Source: Euryarchaeota archaeon UBA28
GTDB taxonomy: Archaea > Thermoplasmatota > Poseidoniia > Poseidoniales > Thalassarchaeaceae
Direction: 5' to 3'
NCBI GenBank assembly: GCA_002501605.1
Contig: DANW01000039.1
Coordinates: 1 to 27,852, forward strand
DNA: 27,852 nt
Shown here: piece after piece, positions 15,971 through 24,339 of the stretch
Numbering within the stretch: position 1 is the stretch's first letter
Layout: each line of letters begins with the position of its first letter
Program-made: the position numbers and the translations under genes
The notes under the pieces: generated by a model
What the model saw: only the letters and a program-made list of their open reading frames with translations
Told to the model about the DNA's origin: nothing
Database searches by the model: none

Positions 15971-16900
15971 CTAAACTGATTCAGGCTTTGCCTTTGCTTC
16001 ACCAAACATTGTGACCGCTATAATGGCTGCAAAAATTAGAATCATCCCAGCCGACTGCTGAGTCGACGGAGCCTCATCGAGAAGAAAGATGCCCCAAATA
16101 ATGGTCAATACCGGCTGTATGAGGACTGCGAATGAGGTGTGGGCTCCTGGAAGCCTGGGAAGTGCATGTGTTATTGCTATCCATCCCGCCACCTGGCAGG
16201 AGAGGGCTAGCACCAGTAACCATGCATGACTTGGCCATGTTATCCCGAAATTAATCTGTTGGACTCCGATTGGTTCCAATGGCATTAAGCCTAGAGCTAG
16301 AAGGCCAAAGGTAGCTCCGACCGTAGCATCAAACTGCGCATTAGCGGCTGGGGCCATCTGTCTGTTAGAATACCTGTAGAGTACCAAAAATGATGAGTAG
16401 AAAAATGCAGCTAAAACTGCCGCAAATACGCCTTTTGTTGGATCCTCTCCGTAAGGCTCCCCATCCCATATCCCTGAAATCAAGGCCAAGCCGAGCACAA
16501 CAACAGGCAATGATAGAAGAATGGACCGATTTGGTCTCTCCCCTAAGAGCTTCCAGCTAACCAATGTAACAATTATTACCTGTGAGTTCCCAATCAGTGT
16601 AGCGATTCCTGTTCCGACATAGTCTATGGCACTATGATATGCAAGGAAGTCAAATGCTATGATTATTCCAGCCAAGAAAGTTAGCCTCTTCGATCGATTA
16701 TCACGAGGATCCTCTTTTCGGGAAAAATATACCATAATTAAGAGGAATGGTACGGCATAAGCCATACGGAAGAATGCACCCGTTGCGGGATTAGTTTCCG
16801 ACAATTTATACAGAAGAGGGGCGAAGGAAATTGCTCCAGCACCTGCTAGTGCGATGAGCATTGTGCGTCGATCTTCGGACGACGGAGTGTTTCCCCTCAC
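15971..16900 (-). CDS. DMT-superfamily (EamA) transporter
   Basis: This 309-residue protein has about ten hydrophobic helices arranged as two EamA repeats. Typical repeat sequences are ATGAFFRMAYAVPFLL and GTGIATLIGNSQVI in the first half and GWIAITHALPRLPGAHTSFAVL in the second. Members of the drug/metabolite superfamily export amino acids, nucleosides or other small metabolites across the cytoplasmic membrane; the substrate here is unknown. The GTG start at 16900 overlaps the glutaredoxin stop codon as GTGA, so translation is probably coupled. It is the last gene of the rpe-bolA-glutaredoxin run. Confidence 0.92.
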   Translation of the reverse strand: MRGNTPSSEDRRTMLIALAGAGAISFAPLLYKLSETNPATGAFFRMAYAVPFLLIMVYFSRKEDPRDNRSKRLTFLAGIIIAFDFLAYHSAIDYVGTGIATLIGNSQVIIVTLVSWKLLGERPNRSILLSLPVVVLGLALISGIWDGEPYGEDPTKGVFAAVLAAFFYSSFLVLYRYSNRQMAPAANAQFDATVGATFGLLALGLMPLEPIGVQQINFGITWPSHAWLLVLALSCQVAGWIAITHALPRLPGAHTSFAVLIQPVLTIIWGIFLLDEAPSTQQSAGMILIFAAIIAVTMFGEAKAKPESV

Positions 16901-17238
16901 GCTCGGCCGGCTTCGTACATCTCTAGAAGGCTACCGTCTTGGAACATCTCAAGGACTATGTCACTTCCACCAATCAATTCCCCATGAACAAACACCTGTG
17001 GGATGGTAGGAAAGTCCGACCATTCTTTTAGCGCTGTCCTGGCTCTTGGGTCCGACAAGACGTTCACACATGCGAATTGTTCCAAACCTACTTCCCTAGC
17101 GAATGCGCTTACAATCTGAGAACCACGACTAGAGAATCCACATTGTGGCTGTTCCGGGGTTCCTTTCATGAAAATTACTAGTTCGTTTCCATCTACTATC
17201 TCTTGCAGTTCACTTGGTGTCCAGTTAAATCCACTCAT
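16897..17238 (-). CDS. Monothiol glutaredoxin, CGFS type (Grx4/GrxD-like)
   Basis: The protein holds the CGFS active site (PQCGFSSRG, Cys33), the K-G-T-P-E-Q segment that binds glutathione-type thiols, and the IPQVFVHGELIGGSDIV strand of monothiol glutaredoxins. Such proteins bind and transfer a [2Fe-2S] cluster and partner with BolA. The frame is open further upstream, but the ATG at 17238 (113 residues) is the true start: it lies four bases after the bolA stop codon and has AAAGGAG eight bases upstream. The adjacency to bolA matches the well-known BolA-Grx functional pair. What thiol serves as cluster co-ligand in an archaeon is open. Confidence 0.94.
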   Translation of the reverse strand: MSGFNWTPSELQEIVDGNELVIFMKGTPEQPQCGFSSRGSQIVSAFAREVGLEQFACVNVLSDPRARTALKEWSDFPTIPQVFVHGELIGGSDIVLEMFQDGSLLEMYEAGRA

Positions 17239-17242
17239 TTTA

Positions 17243-17566
17243 TCACTCCTTTTTGGGTCTCCTGACATGAATGCCAAAGAATTCTTGCTTGCCCGAATGA
17301 GGGTCAAAGGCGGTGTTACCAAGAGTCTTGGCTTGTTCAGGAGTCATGCATTTCAAATCCAGTGCATGGACAGAATTGTCCTCAAGGAATTTCTTGAAGT
17401 GCTTCAGCACTGGCATCTGTCTCTGCAGGGGCCTCATTCCAATGAAGTCCTCTGAAATAATCCTGACATGGAAGTGATCACCGGATCCATGTAAATCGGT
17501 AGCTTCGACAGAGGCGTTAGGTATAACTTTCCTAACTTCTGAAGCAACCCAACCCTCTGAGACCAT
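17243..17566 (-). CDS. bolA: BolA-family protein
   Basis: The 107-residue protein shows the BolA fold signature: DHFHVRIISEDFIGMRPLQR with the invariant His region, then HFKKFLEDNSVHALDLK and a TPEQA helix. BolA proteins pair with CGFS glutaredoxins to bind [2Fe-2S] clusters and deliver them or signal iron status. A tail of about 18 residues follows the core. The next gene downstream encodes a CGFS glutaredoxin four bases after the stop codon, which strongly supports the role. The ATG at 17566 has no clear ribosome binding site; rpe ends 36 bases upstream. Confidence 0.93.
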   Translation of the reverse strand: MVSEGWVASEVRKVIPNASVEATDLHGSGDHFHVRIISEDFIGMRPLQRQMPVLKHFKKFLEDNSVHALDLKCMTPEQAKTLGNTAFDPHSGKQEFFGIHVRRPKKE

Positions 17567-17602
17567 GATGCTGGATGGGGGGGTGTAATTTCAATGCGTT
17601 GA

Positions 17603-18286
17603 TTAGTAGCCCTCTAGAGCCCTATTGATCTCTTCTAAATTCTGGGAGATTGAGCCCCTCTCATTGATTAGCCCACTGCCAACTACTGCGATGTCTATTC
17701 CCCAATCCCTAACTGTGGCTGCATTGTGATGCTTTATTCCTCCATCAATCATCAAGATCGGTGTTTTTCCACCCCCCTTCTCCTGTTCGTCGATTGCTGA
17801 TCTAAATTCTCTCACCTTGTCTTCCACCTGTGGCATGAATGATTGACCACCTTTCCCAGGTACAACAGACATTACCAGAACCAAATCCAGCTCTGGTAAT
17901 AAGGGCATGACTTCAGAGGCGGGCGTATCTGGATTTAGTACACATCCAACTTGGGTCCCCGTACTGTGGATTTTCTTGATTAAGCCCGGGAAATCATCCA
18001 CTGCTTCGATATGTGCAATGACCATATCAACTCCAGCTTCAACGTACTGATTCCAAGTCTCCTCTGCATTAGTTACCATCAGATGACAGTCGATGAAGAC
18101 ATTCTCTCCAAGTCTCTCTCTTACTGATCTTATCAGAGCTGGTCCGAATGTAATTGTCTTGTTTACCACCCAGTTTCCATCCATTACATCCATGTGAATC
18201 CAATTTATACCTGCTTCAACGGCATTTTCGAGAGTTTCACCGAGATTGCATAAGTCCGCAGTTAGGATACTGGGTGTAACTTCCAT
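17603..18286 (-). CDS. rpe: Ribulose-phosphate 3-epimerase
   Basis: This TIM-barrel enzyme interconverts ribulose 5-phosphate and xylulose 5-phosphate in the pentose-phosphate pathway. The 227 residues show the standard order: TPSILTADLCNLGE at the N-terminus, WIHMDVMDGNWVVNKTITFGP with the metal-binding His and Asp, FIDCHLMVTNAEE, GCVLNPDTPASE, VMSVVPGKGGQSFMP, and the phosphate-binding LMIDGGIKHHNAA and VVGSGL. The length is normal. It starts with ATG at 18286, diverges from thioredoxin, and leads the bolA-glutaredoxin-exporter run. Confidence 0.97.
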   Translation of the reverse strand: MEVTPSILTADLCNLGETLENAVEAGINWIHMDVMDGNWVVNKTITFGPALIRSVRERLGENVFIDCHLMVTNAEETWNQYVEAGVDMVIAHIEAVDDFPGLIKKIHSTGTQVGCVLNPDTPASEVMPLLPELDLVLVMSVVPGKGGQSFMPQVEDKVREFRSAIDEQEKGGGKTPILMIDGGIKHHNAATVRDWGIDIAVVGSGLINERGSISQNLEEINRALEGY

Positions 18287-18317
18287 GTCGCTCTGGACGT
18301 TGCGACGAGTTCTAGGT

Positions 18318-18347
18318 TCTCAATCCCTTGTATCCAAAGAATTGAGA
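18318..18347. promoter_or_regulatory. 30-bp dyad between rpe and thioredoxin gene
   Basis: TCTCAAT at 18318-18324 and ATTGAGA at 18341-18347 form a perfect 7-bp inverted repeat, and four more pairs continue inward (11 of 13 arm positions pair) around a four-base centre. It lies in the short gap between the divergent rpe and thioredoxin genes, where a dimeric regulator could bind both promoters. A transcript hairpin is the alternative. No regulator is assigned. Confidence 0.4.
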
Positions 18348-18392
18348 CACAGGTTGATACGAGGGGCCCCTATCAGGGAGGTAGGTGTGCAT

Positions 18393-18710
18393 ATGGGACA
18401 GGTGATAGATACTACTGATTCGGACTTTGATGTGGTAACAAAAAGCGGTAGTTGGGTGTTAGTGGATTTCTGGGCTCCTTGGTGTGGGCCATGTAAAATG
18501 ATCGCTCCAGTTCTTAGTCAAATCGCGGCCGAGAGAGACATAACAATCGCCAAAGTGAACACTGATGTCAATCCACTGAGTCCGGGAAGGTTTGGTGTTA
18601 GAGGTATTCCGGCTCTCATCCTCTTCAATAATGGTGAAGTCGTTGACCGAATGACTGGTGCCATGCCGAAAGCGGGAATGGATTCATGGCTAGATAGGCA
18701 CATGTCCTAA
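18393..18710 (+). CDS. trxA: Thioredoxin
   Basis: A 105-residue thioredoxin with WCGPC at 30-34 inside VDFWAPWCGPCKMIAPVL, followed by AKVNTDVNPLSPGRFGVRGIPALILFNNGEVVDR, which includes the cis-proline IPAL segment. It reduces protein disulfides in the cytoplasm using electrons from a thioredoxin reductase not in this window. The frame is open upstream, but ATG 18393 matches the family start, with GGGAGG about 11 bases before it; a GTG two codons earlier is possible. Its stop overlaps the stop of the convergent STAND gene by two bases (CTAA). Confidence 0.95.
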   Translation: MGQVIDTTDSDFDVVTKSGSWVLVDFWAPWCGPCKMIAPVLSQIAAERDITIAKVNTDVNPLSPGRFGVRGIPALILFNNGEVVDRMTGAMPKAGMDSWLDRHMS

Positions 18711-20251
18711 ACTTCAAGTGCGTCCGTCAATCTACGCAATCTTTCCTTGAGAGGCCTTCCGACATCTCTTAGAAGCCTTGTTCTTATTGCCTCGTGTAAC
18801 CACATACCATCATCTAGTTCCAACATCAGGCCCCTGTCAACCAATTCCTCTGGTGGTGGACCATCATGGTTAGCAGCTTTAGCGAGGACTTCCCAAGGTA
18901 CCGGCCTATCAGCGACTGACAGGATTGACAGGATTTCCCTGCTTTCGGCTGGCAAGACATCCAATATTTCTTGATCTAAGAAGCGCATCCAGTCATCGTG
19001 GATAGTTCTTCCATAGAGTTCTAGGAGTTCGACTGCTAGTGGATGCCCTCCTGTTATGCTGTGGATTTCATCTGCATCAGTTTCTTCAGGCAGGTCTATC
19101 GAGGAAACCCAGTCCTCTACTTCTTGCATTGATAATCCTGAGAGATCTAGCTCTTGCACTCTATTTCTGGTATGGACATCTCTGGTATCGTAGAATACCA
19201 ATTTGGTTCTTGAAATTAAAATCAACCTTATTGAGGTGGTTTCTGCGACCTGAAGTAGAGCGCCAAAGAGGTGGCTTCCCTCTGGACTTATATTGTGGAC
19301 ATCGTCTAATACCACCAATAGTTCAGGAAAGTTTTCTGCAACAAGGTCTGACTCGTCGATTAGATGGGCGCATAATCTTCTCCTGTATGAATCAATATCG
19401 ATTCTAGCACCGGGTTTCAGTGGCAAAGACTCCAGTATCTTGTATGGGTCCTGTTTACCATCTTCAACCCCGATGCCTAATCTATGGAGTAAGCTTGTTG
19501 CTATGCCCAGAGAGGTATCCCATGGCTGACAAGGGTAGTACATAAGTTGAGTATCTGGATTCTTTGAAATTAGATTATTGAGCCAGTGAGAAGTCAGAGT
19601 TGTTTTTCCACAGCCAGCAATTCCTGATATCACAAACATGGGAACTTCGGAGGAATACCATGAATCTAGCTTGTTCTTTTCCGATAGCCTACCATGTACT
19701 GTCCTAGTGGAAGGAGGGAGGTTATGGTAAGTTGAGTGCGCTCCAGAAAGAATTGATACTGTTGCCATCTTTGCTTCCTGAGGAGATACTATTGCTCCAA
19801 ATCTTATATCTCCGAAATTCAATACGCCCTCATGCTGGGCATGCATCAAAACCTGAAGAAGAGACAGGTTTGTCTCAAGTTTCTCTGCCGCTTCATCGGC
19901 TCTGATTTCCAATAGCTTCCCGTCTCTTCCCCTTAGTAGGACCATGTTGGCCCTCAGATTCAGAATTCTTGATCTGGCAACTGATCTGCCATCCTCAGTA
20001 AGTTGCCATGTCTTCTGACGGCGATCTTCCCCCCTGATTGTACGCATGTGCTCAGAAACCAATCCATCGGACATTAGGTCCCTCATCGCTCGTGATACAT
20101 TTGGAGGATGCATAGCACAGACCTCGGAAATTCCAGGACGTGTTACATCATTGGAGACTAGGTAGTGGTCAGCCTGATGGTCTTGTTCCCATAAATGAAG
20201 CAATATTCTGTCGATAACGGGGACGTTTACGCGCGGAATCCCCTCTGTCAT
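18707..20251 (-). CDS. Winged-helix STAND ATPase regulator
   Basis: The 514-residue protein starts with a winged-helix DNA-binding domain of MarR-like form (about 10-95, with NVSRAMRDLMSDGLVSE and the RRQKTWQLTEDG wing). After a linker comes a STAND-class P-loop NTPase: Walker A GIAGCGKTTL at 210-219, Walker B LLVVLDDVHN at 311-320, a sensor strand LILISRT near 343, and the GGHPLAVELL motif at 401-410. A second winged-helix-like part follows (about 430-495). STAND proteins are inducer-driven switches; no TPR or WD sensor repeats are attached. It is probably a transcription regulator of unknown signal and targets. The archaeal MNS-like or AfsR/MalT-like NTPases are the closest comparison. Confidence 0.85.
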   Translation of the reverse strand: MTEGIPRVNVPVIDRILLHLWEQDHQADHYLVSNDVTRPGISEVCAMHPPNVSRAMRDLMSDGLVSEHMRTIRGEDRRQKTWQLTEDGRSVARSRILNLRANMVLLRGRDGKLLEIRADEAAEKLETNLSLLQVLMHAQHEGVLNFGDIRFGAIVSPQEAKMATVSILSGAHSTYHNLPPSTRTVHGRLSEKNKLDSWYSSEVPMFVISGIAGCGKTTLTSHWLNNLISKNPDTQLMYYPCQPWDTSLGIATSLLHRLGIGVEDGKQDPYKILESLPLKPGARIDIDSYRRRLCAHLIDESDLVAENFPELLVVLDDVHNISPEGSHLFGALLQVAETTSIRLILISRTKLVFYDTRDVHTRNRVQELDLSGLSMQEVEDWVSSIDLPEETDADEIHSITGGHPLAVELLELYGRTIHDDWMRFLDQEILDVLPAESREILSILSVADRPVPWEVLAKAANHDGPPPEELVDRGLMLELDDGMWLHEAIRTRLLRDVGRPLKERLRRLTDALEV

Positions 20252-20296
20252 GACATTTCCGAGAGCCTCAAACGCATCAAGAGTTCGGAAATATGT

Positions 20297-22117
20297 TTAG
20301 ACTATACATTGAGGATATGGGTCTTGCATTGGAGGGAGGAAAAGATCCAAACATTGTCTATTCACTGACGGAAGATTAAGCACGCTCTCACTTCCCATTG
20401 ATAACGTGACTGGCGAGGTTGAGACTGGGCTAGGAACATAATCCTCCCCTGTCTGGGAAATAATCAACACTATGGCGTCACCTTCGGGGACCACAACGTC
20501 CATACCGAAAAATTCCATTTTTGCTATAACAGTAGAACCGGGTAGCAGGGTGCTTCCTTGTTTTCCTCCTTCATGGAATCTAAGATCCATGACTGCATGA
20601 CCAAGATGCATCTCGGTACTCGCCTGTATCATCTCTACGAACAGATGTCCACTAGTGGAAAATTGTGATATTGTAGCTTCGAGATGTATTGTTGGGGTTC
20701 CTACTATCCTAGTTTGGGAGTCGAATTCAGGGCATTGCACTCTCAAACTGGATGATGAGGTGATTGTGTCAGTCCCGCCCACTATCTGGCATTCGTCCAT
20801 CGTCAATGATATTGTATCAAGTTGTGGAGGGGGATATGTCTCTTCCACTCTCCAACCACCCATATTATCCTGTACCTCAGCGACTAGTCTCGGTTTTGGG
20901 CCCTTGTTCATCAGATAGAAATCAAACCACTCGAGCATGTCATCTGCCCAATCCCATCGTAATGTGTAAGGATAAGCTTCTGCGCCTCTGCCTGATGAAA
21001 GTGATGCATGTCCTGCATCGCCATCTCTGTCTGGGTAATCATGAGCCCATTGCCCATAGAGGCCTTTGACGTCGAAGCCCGCATCAACGGACATTTGATG
21101 AGCTGGGAAGGCCATATGTGGATCGACATTCCAGTCCTGCAGACCATGGATAATGTAGATTGATCCATTGTAGATTTCTAATGCTCTACTTAGAAAGTGC
21201 CTTTCTTCCCAATAATCCGAACCAGTCCATGCTAGATTGTCCCCTGTCATGTAGGCGGCTGGGCCGGCATAGTATCCCTCTAGATATCCCTCACATGCAT
21301 TTTCTATGTCTCCGCTGTCACCATCCAAGCCAAATGACCCATATACCCCATTGTGCATTATTGCTCCTCTAGCCTCCATACTGCCATTTCTCCACATCAA
21401 ATCATGGACCCCTATTAGTCCTGACATCGGAACTATTGTCGCCAGATATTCCGATCCAGATGCTGCAGCATTCCACGGCGTGCTACCATCGTATGACTTT
21501 CCTATTGCGCCAACTCTCCCATTGGACCAAGGTTGAGACCCTAGCCAGTCCACGGCGGCCTTTATTCCAGCCTGTTCATCATGCCCCATTAGGTCCATGC
21601 AGTGATTTGATTGGCCTGTCCCGAAGACGGAGACTTGGGCTACACCATACCCGTGTTGAACGTAATTCTCGATAAGGAACCTTCCTAGCCTGTTGGCAGG
21701 CGTCAGCGCGTCAACGTCCCCATCATCATAATATGGGCCTATCTCAGCAATGACCGGAACCTTGCATTCTTCCGGAACTTCGGATACTGTCAAATCGCAG
21801 CCTTCCTTTTCTGGAAGCCAAAGTCCAAGATGGACTTCGGCCCCGCCCGTTAATCCTGCTCCTCCATCAGATGCAGAAATAGAAGGAACAGCTACGAAAA
21901 CGGACTGAACCTCTCCGGTATCGTATGTGCCATTTATTGAGACCCTGCTGAATACGTCATCGTTTCTGTATTTCATGTCCGATCGTTGCTCAACGGGGGG
22001 CAACCAATGATCATATTCGTCCTCATCGACATCGTGTTTAGTCGGACTCAAACAACCAGAGAGAGCTGGTAGGACGAAGACAATAAGCAACATGACAGCC
22101 ATGCTGTGGCTTCGCAT
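20297..22117 (-). CDS. Secreted lipoprotein, S15/CocE-family hydrolase
   Basis: About 606 residues. The N-terminus has a basic start, a hydrophobic segment and the lipobox LSGC with Cys22, so it is likely an exported lipid-anchored protein. The mature part is an alpha/beta hydrolase of the X-Pro dipeptidyl-peptidase/CocE family: nucleophile Ser208 in GAIGKSYDGS, Asp328 in IHGLQDWNVD, and His359 in QWAHDYPD. A C-terminal beta-sandwich follows (from about SLTMDECQ). Substrates may be peptides, esters or amides. The ATG at 22117 is preferred because it begins a normal signal peptide; a TTG at 22141 would add eight residues. It lies 51 bases after the ferritin-like gene, on the same strand. Confidence 0.9.
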   Translation of the reverse strand: MRSHSMAVMLLIVFVLPALSGCLSPTKHDVDEDEYDHWLPPVEQRSDMKYRNDDVFSRVSINGTYDTGEVQSVFVAVPSISASDGGAGLTGGAEVHLGLWLPEKEGCDLTVSEVPEECKVPVIAEIGPYYDDGDVDALTPANRLGRFLIENYVQHGYGVAQVSVFGTGQSNHCMDLMGHDEQAGIKAAVDWLGSQPWSNGRVGAIGKSYDGSTPWNAAASGSEYLATIVPMSGLIGVHDLMWRNGSMEARGAIMHNGVYGSFGLDGDSGDIENACEGYLEGYYAGPAAYMTGDNLAWTGSDYWEERHFLSRALEIYNGSIYIIHGLQDWNVDPHMAFPAHQMSVDAGFDVKGLYGQWAHDYPDRDGDAGHASLSSGRGAEAYPYTLRWDWADDMLEWFDFYLMNKGPKPRLVAEVQDNMGGWRVEETYPPPQLDTISLTMDECQIVGGTDTITSSSSLRVQCPEFDSQTRIVGTPTIHLEATISQFSTSGHLFVEMIQASTEMHLGHAVMDLRFHEGGKQGSTLLPGSTVIAKMEFFGMDVVVPEGDAIVLIISQTGEDYVPSPVSTSPVTLSMGSESVLNLPSVNRQCLDLFLPPMQDPYPQCIV

Positions 22118-22168
22118 GTATCGCCGAAGATAGCCCCCCAAATATTGGATTCGGTTAATTGGGCCTGT

Positions 22169-22576
22169 TCAACGAACCAAAAGTCGCATCTCTTCGACGC
22201 TTTTTAGTTCGGAGAGGTAAATCTGCTCGATTGAATCGTATAAGTCATCGGTCTGCTCAATCAACGGAAGGAGTTCCGAGTAAACCTCAGATGCTTTTAT
22301 CTCAGTCTCGAGGGAGTAGTGCAACATCTCGATGTAATCTGTTGTGTGGGTGATTGGGTGAGGGTCGCGTTCTGTAACTGGAATTCCCCCCAATTGAACA
22401 ATTCCCTTCCTAACGATATCCGCGTGCTCTATCGATTCGGTCATTTCGGTGTTGAACATTGGTGAGAGTTGAAGCCGATTGATACCAGTTATGTTAGCAG
22501 CGTAATGCGCGTACATGTTTATTGCTCTCAGTTCCCACCCTAATGCCTCATTCATCTTTTTTATTAGCTCGTTCAT
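22169..22576 (-). CDS. Ferritin-like/bacterioferritin-like protein
   Basis: A 135-residue four-helix-bundle protein. Helix A carries WELRAINMYAHYA with Glu15, helix B ESIEHADIVRKG with the EH pair at 50-51, helix C LETEIKASEVY, and helix D YLSELKSVEEM. This layout fits a di-iron ferritin-like or bacterioferritin-like protein that oxidises and perhaps stores iron. It is shorter than a typical bacterioferritin (about 155), and the classical E-x-x-H of helix B is not exact (Ser at the expected Glu), so storage is not proven. The ATG at 22576 has AAAGGATGAT upstream, and an IdeR/DtxR-like dyad lies next to the start. Confidence 0.85.
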   Translation of the reverse strand: MNELIKKMNEALGWELRAINMYAHYAANITGINRLQLSPMFNTEMTESIEHADIVRKGIVQLGGIPVTERDPHPITHTTDYIEMLHYSLETEIKASEVYSELLPLIEQTDDLYDSIEQIYLSELKSVEEMRLLVR

Positions 22577-22586
22577 AATATCATCC

Positions 22587-22602
22587 TTTAGGGTAAACTA
22601 AA
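22587..22602. promoter_or_regulatory. DtxR/IdeR-like operator upstream of ferritin-like gene
   Basis: TTTAG-N6-CTAAA (TTTAGGGTAAACTAAA) is a dyad with six of eight symmetric pairs. By eye it agrees at 11 of 14 positions with the DtxR/IdeR half-site pattern TTAGGTTAGCCTAA. On the minus strand a TATA-like GAAAATAATGG at 22622-22632 would place the transcription start near 22600, inside the dyad, and the ribosome binding site follows. A bound repressor would block the start. The recognition rule for archaeal members is from general knowledge, not checked. Confidence 0.45.
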
Positions 22603-22721
22603 CTTTTTTTCAGCCCTCTTACCATTATTTTCAATAGAACAGGAGTACTTAAACTCATTCAATAAATACGCCCAATTTGAAGATTATTGGGCTTCCAGTA
22701 GTCATCTATACCAAGTTAAGC

Positions 22722-22755
22722 GGCAAAATTATTCCAATAGTAATATTCTACGTAC
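22722..22755 (+). promoter_or_regulatory. Candidate promoter of M32 gene
   Basis: The A/T-rich CAAAATTATT at 22724-22733 is a weak TATA-like box about 26 bases before the ATG at 22756, which would give a leaderless transcript. No ribosome binding site precedes this ATG, in agreement. The evidence is composition and spacing alone. Confidence 0.3.
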
Positions 22756-24291
22756 ATGGCTTATATTATGAGTGAGGCACCTCTCTCAAGAGATATGGAC
22801 GCTTACGACGAGCTTCTGGAGATATTGAAAGACATTGATCTGATGAGTCAGGTCAGGAGCCTTCTTGGCTGGGATCAAGAAGTCATGATGCCTCCTAAGG
22901 CTGCAACATTGAGGGGTGAACAACTGGCATGGATTTCCAGAGAGTCACACAAAAGAAAGACCTCGTCTCGCATTGGAGAGTTACTGGACGAGTTGGAGGA
23001 AAATGGTGAATTGAATGAGATTGAGAGAGCTAACGTACGGTTAGCCAGAGAGGCTTACGTCAAAGCTACAAAACTACCTACTGAGTTCGTTTCTGAGATG
23101 GCCAGGCATAACTCCAAGGCCGTCATATCTTGGACAGAGGCTAGAGAGAAAAATGATTTCTCAATTTTCAGGGACGACCTAGCCAAATCCATTGACTTTG
23201 CGAGAAAAAAGGCAGATTACTTGGGGTATGAGACTCTTCGATACGATGCTCTCTTGGATATCTATGAATCCGGATTGACGGTTGCACGTTTGGACCCGCT
23301 ATTTGATGGTCTCAGAAACGAGGTGGCTCCCCTGATAAAGTCCGTAGCCGGAAGGGGAGCGGGCCCTGACATGTCGTGGATTACGGATAACTCATGGAGT
23401 CGTGAAGGTCAGGAAAGACTGAGTCAGAAGGTTTCAGAGGCAATTGGATTTGAGTTCGATTCCGGAAGAAGAGATGCTTCAACCCATCCATTCTGTGGAG
23501 GTCCTAATCCTGATGATGTTAGATGGACGACAAGATACAATGATAGTGATCCATTTGGGTCCCTCTATGGCTCGATGCATGAAACTGGTCATGGAACCTA
23601 TGAGCAAGGCCGTCCAAGAGATCTCGACTTTCAACCCGCGGGATACGCCAATGGCTTGGGAATCCATGAAAGTCAAAGTAGACTCTGGGAGAATCAGATC
23701 GGGCGCTCTTATGAGTTCTGTCAATGGATACTGCCTCTGTGGAAAGAGGAGTTTCCTGAGAATACCAAGAATCTGGACGCTGAACTACTCTGGAAGTCCG
23801 TCAATCTGATTGAGCCTAGCCTGATTCGTGTTGAGTCAGATGAAGCCACTTACAATATTCATATCATGATAAGATACGAGATCGAGAAGCTTCTTATTTC
23901 TGGAGAGCTTGAGGTGGATGATTTACCTGATAAGTGGGACGACATGTATGAACAGTACCTTGGTGTCAGAGCCGAAGACAGATCATCTGGCGTCCTCCAA
24001 GACATTCATTGGTCGATGGGAGCGATCGGTTACTTCCCTACTTACACCCTAGGTAACTTGTATTCTGCTCAGCTTCTTGAGGCTGCTAGAGAAGACCTTC
24101 CGGATCATGATTCACAGATAAGCAGGGGAGAGTTTTCACCCATATTGAATTGGATGAGAACAAAGGTGCATAACAGGGGGAGTATCTTGAAGCCAGCCGA
24201 GCTGATCGAGGAAGCATGTGGAGCCCCCCCTTCACCCGAGGCCTTTGTGCAATACCTGAAGAGAAAGGTGGCTCGTCTCTACGGGGTTTAA
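22756..24291 (+). CDS. M32-family metallocarboxypeptidase (Taq type)
   Basis: The 511 residues match the M32 (thermostable carboxypeptidase 1) family. HETGH at 275-279 is the HExxH metal site, and Glu305 in HESQSRLWEN is the third ligand. Other family landmarks are HPF at 244-246, DDVRWTTRY near 253, IRVESDEATYNIHI (usually IRVEAD, here Ala to Ser) and GVLQDIHWSMGAIGYFPTYTLG. It trims C-terminal residues from peptides, probably in the cytoplasm since no signal is seen. ATG 22756 gives MAYIMSEAPL; an ATG four codons later is an alternative. It suits a peptide-degrading lifestyle together with the secreted hydrolase nearby. Confidence 0.96.
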   Translation: MAYIMSEAPLSRDMDAYDELLEILKDIDLMSQVRSLLGWDQEVMMPPKAATLRGEQLAWISRESHKRKTSSRIGELLDELEENGELNEIERANVRLAREAYVKATKLPTEFVSEMARHNSKAVISWTEAREKNDFSIFRDDLAKSIDFARKKADYLGYETLRYDALLDIYESGLTVARLDPLFDGLRNEVAPLIKSVAGRGAGPDMSWITDNSWSREGQERLSQKVSEAIGFEFDSGRRDASTHPFCGGPNPDDVRWTTRYNDSDPFGSLYGSMHETGHGTYEQGRPRDLDFQPAGYANGLGIHESQSRLWENQIGRSYEFCQWILPLWKEEFPENTKNLDAELLWKSVNLIEPSLIRVESDEATYNIHIMIRYEIEKLLISGELEVDDLPDKWDDMYEQYLGVRAEDRSSGVLQDIHWSMGAIGYFPTYTLGNLYSAQLLEAAREDLPDHDSQISRGEFSPILNWMRTKVHNRGSILKPAELIEEACGAPPSPEAFVQYLKRKVARLYGV

Positions 24292-24339
24292 TCAGTAGAT
24301 CGACGAAAGCACGATATCTCAAGGTCTCCCGGAAGGTGC

